64,000 nucleotides of DNA from Rhodospirillales bacterium (GTDB lineage Bacteria > Pseudomonadota > Alphaproteobacteria > Micavibrionales > Micavibrionaceae): contig CP060239.1 of NCBI GenBank assembly GCA_023898785.1, forward strand, positions 744,001 through 808,000. The letters are read 5' to 3'. Numbering within the stretch: the first letter of the stretch is position 1; each line of letters begins with the position of its first letter. This document shows positions 25,815 through 35,253 of the stretch, in pieces. The translations under genes were made by a program, and so were the position numbers. The notes beneath the pieces are model-generated. The model did no database searches and had not been told where the DNA came from. It saw nothing but the letters and a program-made list of their open reading frames with translations.

Positions 25815-26744
25815 ATGACCATACTTGTTTTAGCTAAACACGATAATGCTGAATTGAAGCCTGCAACATTGAGCGCGATTGGGGCGGCGCAGAAGATTGG
25901 CGGAGAAATCCATGTGCTGGTGGCGGGCGCGAACTGCGCGAGCGTTGCTGAAGCAGTAGCCAAGGCCGAAGGGGTGAGTAAAGTTTTGAAGGCGGATGCG
26001 CCGGAACTGGAATACGGGCTGGCGGAAAATGTTGCGCCGCTGATTGTCGAACTGGCTTCTGGCTATTCGCACATTATTGGAGCTTCCGGAACCTATGCGA
26101 AGAACATTCTGCCGCGGGTGGCGGCCTTGCTGGATGTGCAGCAGATTTCCGATATTTCCGCAGTGATTGATGCCGATACGTTTGAACGCCCAGTTTATGC
26201 GGGCAATGCGCTTGCGACGGTGAAATCTTCAGATGCAATCAAGGTTATCACGGCACGCGGCACAGATTTCGACGCGGTTTCGCCTGAGGGCGGTAGCGCA
26301 GCGATTGAAGATATTGCGGCCAAGGGCGATGCGGGGCTGTCCTCTTTCGTCAATCTGGAAGTGAGCAAGAGCGACCGCCCTGAGCTGACATCGGCGAATA
26401 TCGTCGTTTCCGGCGGGCGCGGCGTTGGTTCAAAAGAAGATTTCGCGTTGATTGAAAAACTGGCCGATAAGCTCGGCGCGGCTGTGGGCGCATCACGCGC
26501 AGCCGTGGATGCGGGATACGTGCCGAATGATTATCAGGTCGGGCAAACTGGTAAGGTTGTGGCCCCTGCCCTGTATATCGCTGTTGGCATTTCCGGGGCG
26601 ATCCAGCATTTAGCCGGGATGAAGGATTCCAAAGTGATTGTAGCGATTAACAAAGACGAAGACGCGCCGATTTTTTCCGTAGCCGATTACGGGCTGGTCG
26701 CCGACCTGTTCGACGCCGTGCCGGAGTTGAGCGAGAAGTTGTAA
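25815..26744 (+). CDS. etfA: Electron transfer flavoprotein subunit alpha
   Basis: FAD-binding subunit of ETF. The 309-residue protein contains the C-terminal FAD signature GQTGKVVAPALYIAVGISGA followed by QHLAGMKDSKVIVAINKDEDAPIF, preceded by SGGRGVGSKEDF. It forms a heterodimer with etfB. It converges on the next gene with a 10-base gap. Confidence 0.97.
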   Translation: MTILVLAKHDNAELKPATLSAIGAAQKIGGEIHVLVAGANCASVAEAVAKAEGVSKVLKADAPELEYGLAENVAPLIVELASGYSHIIGASGTYAKNILPRVAALLDVQQISDISAVIDADTFERPVYAGNALATVKSSDAIKVITARGTDFDAVSPEGGSAAIEDIAAKGDAGLSSFVNLEVSKSDRPELTSANIVVSGGRGVGSKEDFALIEKLADKLGAAVGASRAAVDAGYVPNDYQVGQTGKVVAPALYIAVGISGAIQHLAGMKDSKVIVAINKDEDAPIFSVADYGLVADLFDAVPELSEKL

Positions 26745-26754
26745 AAATAGTGCG

Positions 26755-27291
26755 TTACGGCGCCAATTTTTCATCGTTTATGTTCATCACCATGCGGGGT
26801 GCACCGTCCGAGGATAAATAATCAACCGCAGCCACAATATCTGTTTCGTTTGGCGTGCATTGCCCTTCTTCAAATCCGAGTACTCCTTCCGTTACCCCGA
26901 TATAGGCCGTCCGTACGGTTTTGTGAAACGTGTCACCGAGTAACAAATAGTTTCCACCAGGCACAAAATTTCCCCCTGTCTCAGCTATTCCTGCCAAAGC
27001 CGCACCAAAAGCCTTACATACATCTCCCTTTTCCCAATGCGCTTCGACTTCATCGACGACAAAACCGGCAGTGGCTGCAGTACCCAACAGCCATGGCAGT
27101 CTTTTAGAACCCATTTTTTTTATAAGGTTTAATGGAAGATTATCAACGTCCTTGAATGCAGAGACGAGAGCGCCTCCAGCCGGAACTGAGACAGTTACAG
27201 CACCTGCCGCCACCTCCGTGACTGTTTCGACAACTGCCTCGGCATCATTGTCACCGGCTTTATTTTCTGCCTTTTCGTAGTTCACAGTCAT
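26755..27291 (-). CDS. Hypothetical protein with Ala/Gly-rich hydrophobic core
   Basis: 178 residues, unknown family. An acidic N-terminus is followed by a weakly hydrophobic Ala/Gly/Val stretch (about 22-48), a second one (about 68-80, LLGTAATAGFVVDEV) and GAALAGIAETGGNFVPGGNYLLL. There is no signal peptide. Composition recalls the hydrophobic module of the proteins at 60-63 kb, but I find no alignable motif, so relatedness is not claimed. A ribosome-binding GAGGT lies before the ATG. Confidence 0.55.
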   Translation of the reverse strand: MTVNYEKAENKAGDNDAEAVVETVTEVAAGAVTVSVPAGGALVSAFKDVDNLPLNLIKKMGSKRLPWLLGTAATAGFVVDEVEAHWEKGDVCKAFGAALAGIAETGGNFVPGGNYLLLGDTFHKTVRTAYIGVTEGVLGFEEGQCTPNETDIVAAVDYLSSDGAPRMVMNINDEKLAP

Positions 27292-27393
27292 TCCGACCTC
27301 TCGTTTTTTACATTATGGAATGCAAAATTTAAGATTTCATTAACCTAATAATGGAGAGGAGAAGCCTTATTAAAAACAAAATTGAACGGCTGT

Positions 27394-28692
27394 TCAGTCC
27401 CGTTTCATCTGAAACACGGGCTTATCGGCTTTCGGGATGTTGGCGCCTTCGGTCTGCGCACCATCAAAATTTGTGCCTGTGACGTTGGCATCCGTGAAGT
27501 CACTCTCGCGTAAATCCGCGCCGGAAAGGTCTGCGTAGGATAGATCGGCGCCTTTGAACACGGCGCTTTTGAGCTGTGCGCCGCTTAAGTCCACATAGCG
27601 TAATTTGGCATTTTCAAAATTACAGGGGCTAAAGCGTTTGCTCACCCCTTCGGCACCAAACATCAGTGGGCTGCCGTCTACACCTTTCATTTTTGTATGG
27701 GAAAAATTTGCACCTGCGAAGCTGGAGCCGCGTAGATCTGCCTCCTCCATATCGCAGTTGCGGAAATCCGCCCCGTCACAAACCGCGCTTTGCAGTTCGA
27801 TCTTGTAGAGATTCATCCCTAAAAACTTCGTACCGATGGCGCGAATCGCGGTCATTCTTTCCATCTTGAGTGTTCTTAAGCTGCGCATATCCATATCACT
27901 AAGATCAAGCTGCCGCCCCTTCGCCCCTGCGGTTTCCACCCAGCCGCGATGATCTTCAATCAGCTTGGCTAACGGCTCATCGAGATCGGCGACCGATGCA
28001 CCGATATTTTCATCCGTAATTGCATCAGAAAGGTCTATATCCAAGGTCTCACGAATTTTTTTGACTTCTACGCCTGTGAGAATTGCAGATTTGAAATTTG
28101 CCCCGCTGAGTTGTGCCCCATCAATATCTGCCCCGCTCAGATCGGCGCCTTCCATCTGAGCGCCACGCAAATCAGCTTTAGACATGTTTGCACCGGTCAT
28201 AATCGCATCGGAAAAATTGGCTTTTGAAGCGATGGAACCAGCGAGTTTTGCTCCACTTAGATTTGCGCCACGGAAATTTACTGCCTGGCCGCTGTCATAA
28301 CTTTGACCATCGGACAGACCACCTACGCGCAAATCCGCCTTTTCAAGGTCGGCGCCCTGCAGTGTTGCGTTTTCGATTCGCGCACCGCGCAAATCAGCAC
28401 GGACAAAGCGCGTGTCGTTCAGATTCGAATTGCTGAGATCGCAAGCATAAAGAGAGGCTTCCTGGAAATTGGCACGTGATAAGTCCATGCCGACCATAAT
28501 GCAACCCATAAAGCTGGCCTGACGGAGATCCTGCGCCCGCAAAGACAAGCCCGTTAAATCCGTATTTTTTAAAAGTGCACGGCGACCGCCCAAACGCCCA
28601 TCCAAAAAGCGGTTGTGGAGTTTGACCAACGCATCAAGCTGATCTTGGGAGATGCTCTCCAGCGTAGGCGATTGCGCGTTCTGTTCCTGCAT
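27394..28692 (-). CDS. Pentapeptide-repeat protein
   Basis: 432 residues with two blocks of A(D/N)LxG-type repeats, about residues 45-210 and 315-420 (e.g. GADLSGADIDGAQLSGANF, KGADLSYADLSGADLRESDF). These fold as right-handed quadrilateral beta helices. The blocks are separated by a non-repeat segment with DLDEPLAKLIEDHRGWVET, also seen in other alphaproteobacterial members. No signal peptide. Such proteins can bind DNA-mimic targets such as gyrase, but the partner here is unknown. Confidence 0.9.
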   Translation of the reverse strand: MQEQNAQSPTLESISQDQLDALVKLHNRFLDGRLGGRRALLKNTDLTGLSLRAQDLRQASFMGCIMVGMDLSRANFQEASLYACDLSNSNLNDTRFVRADLRGARIENATLQGADLEKADLRVGGLSDGQSYDSGQAVNFRGANLSGAKLAGSIASKANFSDAIMTGANMSKADLRGAQMEGADLSGADIDGAQLSGANFKSAILTGVEVKKIRETLDIDLSDAITDENIGASVADLDEPLAKLIEDHRGWVETAGAKGRQLDLSDMDMRSLRTLKMERMTAIRAIGTKFLGMNLYKIELQSAVCDGADFRNCDMEEADLRGSSFAGANFSHTKMKGVDGSPLMFGAEGVSKRFSPCNFENAKLRYVDLSGAQLKSAVFKGADLSYADLSGADLRESDFTDANVTGTNFDGAQTEGANIPKADKPVFQMKRD

Positions 28693-28890
28693 ATGTGGCT
28701 ATTTATGTTCTTGAAATGGCTTATAAACAGATAGTCATTTAAATAGTCTACTGGATAAAAGTGTACATTTTTTTAAGAAATTCGCCAGTGCTATACGCAG
28801 TTTTTTATATATTGCTGATAGTATTTTGGCCCCTATTATCTTATAAACATTGAAAAATTGCTCAAATTTAGAAATAAGGGCAGATCCCGT

Positions 28891-29049
28891 ATGATAAGAA
28901 GTTGGTCATTATTGTTGCTTAGTTTATGCCTGATAACGGCCGGATGTGGTGTGAAGCCGGGAGAAGTTTTGCCATCGGAAGGCGCTCAGGATAGCAAGTT
29001 TCCGCGCACATACCCCGATTTGAGTACAGATCCAAGACCTGAAAGTTAA
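28891..29049 (+). CDS. Small LptM/YifL-like lipoprotein upstream of lysA
   Basis: About 52 residues: MIRSWSLLLLSLCLITAGCGVKPG with lipobox ITAGC, then a short mature peptide ending RTYPDLSTDPRPES. The lipobox followed by G-KP-P is the LptM (YifL) pattern, a small lipoprotein that in E. coli aids LptD maturation and is encoded upstream of dapF/lysA. I chose the ATG at 28891 over a TTG at 28858 because the signal peptide begins there. It ends 4 bases before lysA. Confidence 0.75.
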   Translation: MIRSWSLLLLSLCLITAGCGVKPGEVLPSEGAQDSKFPRTYPDLSTDPRPES

Positions 29050-29053
29050 GACG

Positions 29054-30325
29054 ATGAGTGGTTTTCACGAACAAAACGGCGTACTTTGCCTCGATTCAGT
29101 ACCTTTGAGTGATATTGCAAAGAAATACGGCACACCGGCGTATGTCTATTCGGCTCGTGTTATTCGTGATCAGTATGATGCATTAGCCGGAGCGCTACAA
29201 AAAACTTTACCAGCGAATCGTCAGCCTTTACTGTGTTATGCTTGTAAAGCGAATAGCAATTTAGGCATTTTGAAGCTGCTGCAATCTTTAGGCTCCAGCA
29301 TTGAAGTTGTTTCTGGTGGAGAATTGAAGCGCGCCCTGAAAGCCGGATTTGCGCCGGAAAAAATTGTAATGGAAGGCGTTGGCAAAACCGAAGAGGAAAT
29401 TCTGGCGGGGCTGCGCGCACGGGTGCATCAATTTAACATCGAATCCTTTGGCGAGTTGGATCTGATCAACCGTTTAGCCGGGCAGGAAAAGCAACTCGCC
29501 GATGTGGTGTTTCGTCTGAATCCGGATGTGGGCGGGGCAGCTTATAAGAAAATCAGCACAGGCAGTAAGGGCGATAAATTCGGTCTGGCGCCTGAGCGGG
29601 TCTTGGAGGGATTCGCGCGCGCTCAGAGCATGGAACATGTGCGGGCGCTGGGTATTTTTACGCATATCGGCTCGCAAATCACTGAGACTGGCAGTTTTGA
29701 GGCTCTGTTCAAAAAGATTGCTGATTTTGTCGGTCTTTTGCGCAGCAAAGAGTACGAAGTTTCGCGGCTGGATATTGGCGGAGGATTCCCGATTCAATAT
29801 CAGGATGAAGATTTGCTCGATCTTGATTCCTACGCCAATGCCGTGCGCGAGCATATCCTGCCGCTGGATACGGAAATCATTATGGAACCGGGGCGCTATC
29901 TGGTGGGCAATGCCGGCGTGCTCCTCACCAAAGTGCTGTATGAAAAAGAATCATATGGGGAGGATTTTCTGGTTGTGGACGGCGCGATGAATGATTTAAT
30001 GCGCCCTGCCCTTTACGGCGCGTGGCATGGGATTGAGCCCGTAGCAAACCGGGATGCCGCGCTGCACCCCTACAATATCGTCGGACCGGTCTGTGAAAGC
30101 AGTGATGTATTTGCCAAGCAACGAAACCTGCCGGAAATGAAGCCCGGAGACCTGGCCGTTATTCGTACAGCCGGGGCGTATGGGGTTTGTATGGCCTCAA
30201 ATTATAATACGCGCCCCTTGCCGCCAGAAATTCTGGTTGACGGGGACAAGATTGCACTTATTCGCGCGCGGCAAAGCTATGAAGACCTGCTTGGTGCAGA
30301 TATAATTCCTGATTGGCTGGTTTAG
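29054..30325 (+). CDS. lysA: Diaminopimelate decarboxylase
   Basis: Last step of lysine synthesis, PLP-dependent. The 423-residue protein has the PLP lysine in LLCYACKANSN (about residue 55), the glycine-rich phosphate-binding LDIGGGFPIQY, EPGRYLVGNAG and the C-terminal GPVCESSDVFAKQR with catalytic Cys/Glu. It is encoded directly after the LptM-like lipoprotein. Confidence 0.97.
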   Translation: MSGFHEQNGVLCLDSVPLSDIAKKYGTPAYVYSARVIRDQYDALAGALQKTLPANRQPLLCYACKANSNLGILKLLQSLGSSIEVVSGGELKRALKAGFAPEKIVMEGVGKTEEEILAGLRARVHQFNIESFGELDLINRLAGQEKQLADVVFRLNPDVGGAAYKKISTGSKGDKFGLAPERVLEGFARAQSMEHVRALGIFTHIGSQITETGSFEALFKKIADFVGLLRSKEYEVSRLDIGGGFPIQYQDEDLLDLDSYANAVREHILPLDTEIIMEPGRYLVGNAGVLLTKVLYEKESYGEDFLVVDGAMNDLMRPALYGAWHGIEPVANRDAALHPYNIVGPVCESSDVFAKQRNLPEMKPGDLAVIRTAGAYGVCMASNYNTRPLPPEILVDGDKIALIRARQSYEDLLGADIIPDWLV

Positions 30326-30364
30326 AAACTGGCTTTTTTGAAGGACTCGCTTACACTCAATATT

Positions 30365-32851
30365 ATGAGTGCAAATCCAGAATTTTTGCGAAATAAGGGC
30401 GTCAATTTGGCATGGCTGCACTTTATCAGCCGTGCGGCGCTGATGATTGAAAGGCTTGGCATGGCCCTCTGGCGGCTGGCAAGCTGGTGCATGGGGTTTG
30501 GCGCGCTGTGGCTGTTTGAAATTCCGCAAGGGCTGGGCGCCGTTGTCTCTGCAATTACCACTCTAATTTTCTTCATTGGACTGGTGCATTTTATTCGCAA
30601 AGACATCAGGTCTTTTCGCTGGCCGAAACGTACGGAAGTTCAGCGGCGCATTGAGCAAGTAAGCGGCGTACACCATCGTCCTTTAAGCACATTAGGAGAC
30701 CGCCCTGTACAAGCAGGCGTAAATGCGCTGTGGGCATGGGAGCAAAGCCGAAAAATGCAGATGCTTGCAAAACTGCGCCCTGCTCTCCCCCGCGCATTGC
30801 TGGCGGCGCGGGACCTGCGGGCATTGCGATTAGGCTTACTGATTGCGCTTATCTGCGGGGTTATCGTTGCAGGTGCGGACGGTAAGCGGCGGATTTTAAG
30901 CGGGCTATGGCCGGTCGGCGGGCTGGAGATATTTGAGCGCCAAGCGCCGGAAATCGCCTTTTGGATTACGCCGCCCGAATATACCACTCAACCGCGCATT
31001 TTTCCGCCGGAAACAGATGGAGTTTTGCACATTCCGCAAGGTTCTGTCGCCAAGGCGATTGCAACGCGCAGCCTGTTGCATGCCCTGCGTATGCCCGCCC
31101 TGCTGGTGGATGGAAAAGCTTACCCCTTTGAAAGTGGTGAAGATGGCGCGTCCACGCTGGAAATGGAGATTCCGGTGGGGCATAAATTACGCCTGCGCAC
31201 GGGGCTGTGGGGCGGGCCGGTTTGGGATTATGAATTCATTGAAGATTTGCCACCCAGCATAGGCATTACAGAGGACCCGCACGCGCTTGAGAACGGTCAA
31301 GTCCAGTTTGCACTGACGATGCTCGATGATTATGGCGTTAAAACCCTCCATATGCGCATGACGTTGGACCCCAGCGTAGACAAAGCCCCGATGGGCTGGG
31401 CCGCGCAGGAAGAGCGCTCGGTTATGTCGCCAGCGAAAACCGAGTTTCAGATGGCGCCGGTTTATGATCTGGCCGCGCATCCATGGGCGGGACTTCCGGT
31501 CGTCTTTACCTTCAGTGCGCATGACCATCTTGATCAAATCGCGCAAACATTGCCGTTGCGGCTGCAATTACCGGAACGCAGCTTTTCACATCCGGTGGCG
31601 CGTCAGTTGATCGAGATGCGTAAATATCTGATCTGGAACCCTGACCAGCCTTATGGAGAGGTGGGGCTGGCGCTGGAGAAACTACTCTATCAACCGCACA
31701 CATACGGCCATGATTTACGGGTGTTTCTGGCGCTGCGGGTAGCGGCTTCGCGTCTTTATTATAATGAACCGTCGGAAATGGTTGCACGCAGTGTGATTGG
31801 CTTGCTGTGGGACATCGCGCTGCGGCTGGAGGATGGCAATCTTAGTCTGGCGGCGCGTGATTTACGTGAGCTTCAAAAGAAACTGGAGCAAGCCCTGCAA
31901 AACCCTGAGGTCAGTGACGCTGAGATTGCAATTCTGATGGAACGGCTTCGTCAGGCGATGGCCGAATATATACAGGCTTTAGCGCGTGAGTGGCAGAAAT
32001 CCGTGCAAAGAGAAGAAATGCAGCCGACACAATTGCCGCCAGAAGTCCTGGCGCAGATGATAAATATGAATGATCTGGCCGGTCTGATGGACCAGATGGA
32101 GCAGGATATGCTTTCGGGTGATCGGACGTCCGCACAAAAGATGCTTTCCAAACTTCAGAGATTGATGGATATGGCTGGCCCGTCAAAAAACTTTACAATG
32201 CCGCCGGATATGCAGATGATGCAAAAAGCTATCAAAGACTTGCAAGAGCTGATTGAACGTCAGGAATCCTTGCGCGAGCAAACGGCTAAACAAGCAGAGC
32301 TCTATGAGAAGCTTGAGGGGCTAGGTGTTGATGGCAGCTTTGAAGATCAACCGCCGCCTTTTATCAATACCGTTGTTCAACATACTGAGCAGGAAGCGCT
32401 GTATATGACGCTCGTGCAGTTGATGAAAGAGGCCGAAACGGCGCTGGGAGAAATTCCGGAAAATTTTGAATTGGCCGCACAGGCAATGGACAGTTCCGGT
32501 GAGCAACTGGGGCTTAGCCGCCCGGATCTTTCGCTTCCGTTTCAGGATGAAGCGATTAAACAACTTAAAGAGTCTCAGCAGCAAATGGCGCAAATGATGG
32601 CACAATGGATGCAGCAAATGACCGGACTGGCATTTGGTGGCATGCCGATGCAGTTGGACCCGCTTGGGAGACCCTATGGCGGGCATGATGGCAAAAACGG
32701 CTTGCCGTTTGGCGATCAGGTTAAAATTCCGAGTGAAGCGGAAAGGAAATGGGTGCAGGAGATTTTGAATGAGCTGCGCCGGCGTGCGAGTGACCGCCGC
32801 CGTCCACAGGAAGAGCTGGATTATTATCGGCGGTTATTAAAACGGTTTTAA
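30365..32851 (+). CDS. DUF4175 (TIGR02302) membrane protein
   Basis: About 828 residues. N-terminal membrane helices (around 37-75 and 160-178) precede a large predicted periplasmic beta-rich region (about 190-430) and a long helical Gln/Met/Glu-rich part (about 480-790; e.g. LKESQQQMAQMMAQWMQQM), ending in RRRASDRRRPQEELDYYRRLLKRF. The final Arg-rich EELDYYRRLL motif is the family hallmark in alphaproteobacteria; function is unknown, likely envelope-related. The ATG at 30365 is preferred to an upstream TTG at 30338. Confidence 0.85.
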   Translation: MSANPEFLRNKGVNLAWLHFISRAALMIERLGMALWRLASWCMGFGALWLFEIPQGLGAVVSAITTLIFFIGLVHFIRKDIRSFRWPKRTEVQRRIEQVSGVHHRPLSTLGDRPVQAGVNALWAWEQSRKMQMLAKLRPALPRALLAARDLRALRLGLLIALICGVIVAGADGKRRILSGLWPVGGLEIFERQAPEIAFWITPPEYTTQPRIFPPETDGVLHIPQGSVAKAIATRSLLHALRMPALLVDGKAYPFESGEDGASTLEMEIPVGHKLRLRTGLWGGPVWDYEFIEDLPPSIGITEDPHALENGQVQFALTMLDDYGVKTLHMRMTLDPSVDKAPMGWAAQEERSVMSPAKTEFQMAPVYDLAAHPWAGLPVVFTFSAHDHLDQIAQTLPLRLQLPERSFSHPVARQLIEMRKYLIWNPDQPYGEVGLALEKLLYQPHTYGHDLRVFLALRVAASRLYYNEPSEMVARSVIGLLWDIALRLEDGNLSLAARDLRELQKKLEQALQNPEVSDAEIAILMERLRQAMAEYIQALAREWQKSVQREEMQPTQLPPEVLAQMINMNDLAGLMDQMEQDMLSGDRTSAQKMLSKLQRLMDMAGPSKNFTMPPDMQMMQKAIKDLQELIERQESLREQTAKQAELYEKLEGLGVDGSFEDQPPPFINTVVQHTEQEALYMTLVQLMKEAETALGEIPENFELAAQAMDSSGEQLGLSRPDLSLPFQDEAIKQLKESQQQMAQMMAQWMQQMTGLAFGGMPMQLDPLGRPYGGHDGKNGLPFGDQVKIPSEAERKWVQEILNELRRRASDRRRPQEELDYYRRLLKRF

Positions 32852-32854
32852 ATC

Positions 32855-33688
32855 TTAGTGGTGAGATTCTGGAGCTGGGTTGTGTTCCTGCGGTGTATGT
32901 TCTGGCAGCGTGTGCTCTGAAGTATGCTCACCATGTTTTCCTTCTTCATGACTTCCTTCGATTTCTGCGGCATGCTCTTCTTCGAACCCTTTAAGTTCAA
33001 CAGTTTTTTCTTGCAAAGGGTCTCCCAGAACGAAGCGAAGCTGGATATGATCGGCGCCGTTTAATCCGTCTTTATAGCTGGTTTTGAACGGTAGCGTGCT
33101 TTCCGCCTTCATTTGTTCAAAAGGCGGCTGGATTGTGAGCTGTTTTATTTCCTGTCCAGCCTGGTCACGCACGGATACTTTGATTGCTGGGAGGATCTGA
33201 TCTTCATTGATTAAATTGATGATACTGCCTTCAATGATAATGCGCCCGGTCGGTGTCACTTTGGCTTTTACACGATCAAAGACCAGCCCTTCTCCTGGCG
33301 ATTTGACCTCTATTCCCATAAATTCATAAAGGGCCGCGCCGGGCGGCCACGTTTTTACAAGCGTCTGTTTCATCACCAGCAGCGCGGCGAGAATAACCAC
33401 GAACACCAGCAGTGCACCAACATAGCCCGCCATAATAGCTGAGCGCGTTTCTTCGCGCTCTTCAGGCATATTGGCAAGCGCGGGTACAGAAGAGCCTTCG
33501 GGAATCGGTTTAACGCTTTCCGGGATTCCCTCAATCTTAGCTTCCAGATTTTCGATCAGCTCGTCAGGATCGGGCATTTCGAACCAATCCTCGCCGCAGG
33601 ATGAGCATCTCACGCGCCGACCGTCCGGCGCCAAGACCTGGGCGGAAAGCAAAAAGCGTGAAGCACAATTGGGACAAGTCAGAATCAT
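32855..33688 (-). CDS. Zinc-ribbon (MJ0042/DUF3426) membrane protein with His-rich tail
   Basis: 277 residues. N-terminal zinc ribbon MILTCPNCASRFLL...VRCSSCGEDWFE (two CxxC pairs, residues 5-8 and 29-32), a single transmembrane helix at about 93-113, then a DUF3426-type extracytoplasmic domain. The last 40 residues are very rich in His, Glu, Pro and Thr. Such a tail could bind metal. It converges with the DUF4175 gene (3-base gap) and is divergent from the next. Confidence 0.85.
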   Translation of the reverse strand: MILTCPNCASRFLLSAQVLAPDGRRVRCSSCGEDWFEMPDPDELIENLEAKIEGIPESVKPIPEGSSVPALANMPEEREETRSAIMAGYVGALLVFVVILAALLVMKQTLVKTWPPGAALYEFMGIEVKSPGEGLVFDRVKAKVTPTGRIIIEGSIINLINEDQILPAIKVSVRDQAGQEIKQLTIQPPFEQMKAESTLPFKTSYKDGLNGADHIQLRFVLGDPLQEKTVELKGFEEEHAAEIEGSHEEGKHGEHTSEHTLPEHTPQEHNPAPESHH

Positions 33689-33793
33689 TCTTTTCTGGAG
33701 CTTCTCATATGAAATTTAATTTAGTATTTATAAGGGCACACAGTGATTTGAACAAGTAGACGTAACAAGGATATCACATTTCGAGGAAAAACA

Positions 33794-34537
33794 ATGACGG
33801 GCAGGATATTTTTATTCGTTGGCATTCTTACGCTTAGCCTCTTCCCGTATGCAGCAGGAGCACTGCGGGCGGCGGGCTGCTTGGCACAAGATCGTGCCTG
33901 CATACTCAAGGAAATTGAAACCGAATCAGCTCAAATCGAGAATACATCCTGGCGTGATCAAACTTATCGTGAATTGGCCAAAACAAAGGCTGCGGATGGA
34001 GATATGGACGGCGCGATCGCGCTGATCGACAAGATTGAAACGCCCGATACGCAAGCCATGACTATCCGCGGGATTGGCATGGCAGCGGCGGATTTGAAGC
34101 TTGAGAAAGCGGCCTATGATGCGCTGTTTACAAAGCTTCGTACACGCGCTGAAAAGATTGAACATCCGCCGTCTTATGCGATTGCGCTTACCTATATTGC
34201 AATGGCTCAGGCCTTTGCCGGGGATAATGAAGGGGCGTGGAAAACCGCTAGTGAAATGGAAAATGACGCCCTGCGTCACAAAGCCTATGGTGAGACAGCG
34301 GAGATTCAAGCGGAAGTCGGCAACGCGCATGCGGCGATGAAGAGCATCGGCTTTATCGATAGCATCGCCTTTCGGAATAAGGCCTATGCGATCGTGTCGA
34401 AAATTCTTGCAGATCGCAAAGATTTCGACGGCGCGATGGCAGCAGCGATGACGATCACCAATCCTTATAAAAAAGCCAAGGCCTTGCAGTATATTTTGGA
34501 TGTGCAAAAGCCTCGAGAAGTTGAGAAAAAATATTAA
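33794..34537 (+). CDS. Exported helical-repeat protein upstream of ftsEX
   Basis: 247 residues with a signal peptide (hydrophobic IFLFVGILTLSLFPYAAG). The mature region is almost all helical, with imperfect repeats of about 33 residues in the style of TPR (e.g. AAADGDMDGAIALIDKIETP, AQAFAGDNEGAWKTASEMEN, LADRKDFDGAMAAAMTITN). Predicted periplasmic. It ends 17 bases before ftsE, so it is probably co-transcribed with it; a link to septal wall hydrolysis is only suggested by position. Confidence 0.68.
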   Translation: MTGRIFLFVGILTLSLFPYAAGALRAAGCLAQDRACILKEIETESAQIENTSWRDQTYRELAKTKAADGDMDGAIALIDKIETPDTQAMTIRGIGMAAADLKLEKAAYDALFTKLRTRAEKIEHPPSYAIALTYIAMAQAFAGDNEGAWKTASEMENDALRHKAYGETAEIQAEVGNAHAAMKSIGFIDSIAFRNKAYAIVSKILADRKDFDGAMAAAMTITNPYKKAKALQYILDVQKPREVEKKY

Positions 34538-34554
34538 GAAAGTAATTTAATACA

Positions 34555-35253
34555 TTGATTAAGTTTGAACATGTTGGTTTGCGTTATGGTGTGGGACCGG
34601 AAGTGTTGTCCGACATTAATTTTACGCTGGAACCGGGATCATTTCATTTTCTTACCGGGCCTTCGGGTGCGGGGAAGACCTCGTTGATGACATTGATGTA
34701 TCTTGGACGTAAACCGACGCGCGGTCTTGTGAGTATGTTTGGGCAAAATATCAATGATATGAGCCGAGCGCAGCTTGGTTTACTTCGCCAGAAAATCGGC
34801 GTGGTGTTTCAGGAATTCCGCCTGCTACCCAATCTCTCAGCTTTTGATAATGTCGCCTTGCCGATGCGCATTACCGGTCATAAAGAAAGCGAAGTGAAAA
34901 GTAATGTCGATGAGCTTTTGGAATGGGTTGGTCTGGGTGATTATAAAAACGCCCTGCCCCTGACGCTTTCGGGCGGACAGCAACAACGTGTGGCGATTGC
35001 GAGAGCGGTGATTGCGCGGCCCAAGCTTTTGCTGGCGGATGAGCCGACCGGAAACCTTGATGATGATATTGGTTTTCGGTTGATGCATTTGTTTGAACAG
35101 CTCAACCGGATGGGCACGACGATTGTGATTGCAACCCACAGCCAGAGCATTATGGAACGTTTTGGCCATCCGCGCCTCGTGCTGGAGGATGGACGGCTTT
35201 ATATGCATGATAATGCGAATTGGGTGCAGAAAAATATTGCGGGGGTCTATTGA
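34555..35253 (+). CDS. ftsE: Cell division ATP-binding protein FtsE
   Basis: ABC ATPase that with FtsX regulates septal peptidoglycan hydrolases. The 232-residue protein has Walker A GPSGAGKTSL, signature LSGGQQQRVAIARA and Walker B LLADEPTGNLDD. The start is TTG at 34555; no ATG gives the conserved IKFEHVGLRYG N-terminus. Its TGA overlaps the ftsX ATG (TGATG), indicating coupling. Confidence 0.95.
   Translation: MIKFEHVGLRYGVGPEVLSDINFTLEPGSFHFLTGPSGAGKTSLMTLMYLGRKPTRGLVSMFGQNINDMSRAQLGLLRQKIGVVFQEFRLLPNLSAFDNVALPMRITGHKESEVKSNVDELLEWVGLGDYKNALPLTLSGGQQQRVAIARAVIARPKLLLADEPTGNLDDDIGFRLMHLFEQLNRMGTTIVIATHSQSIMERFGHPRLVLEDGRLYMHDNANWVQKNIAGVY

Noticed and set aside
26755..27291. Relationship of this Ala/Gly-rich protein to the module at 60-63 kb
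   Set aside because: Similar composition only; no shared motif or order of residues that I could align.
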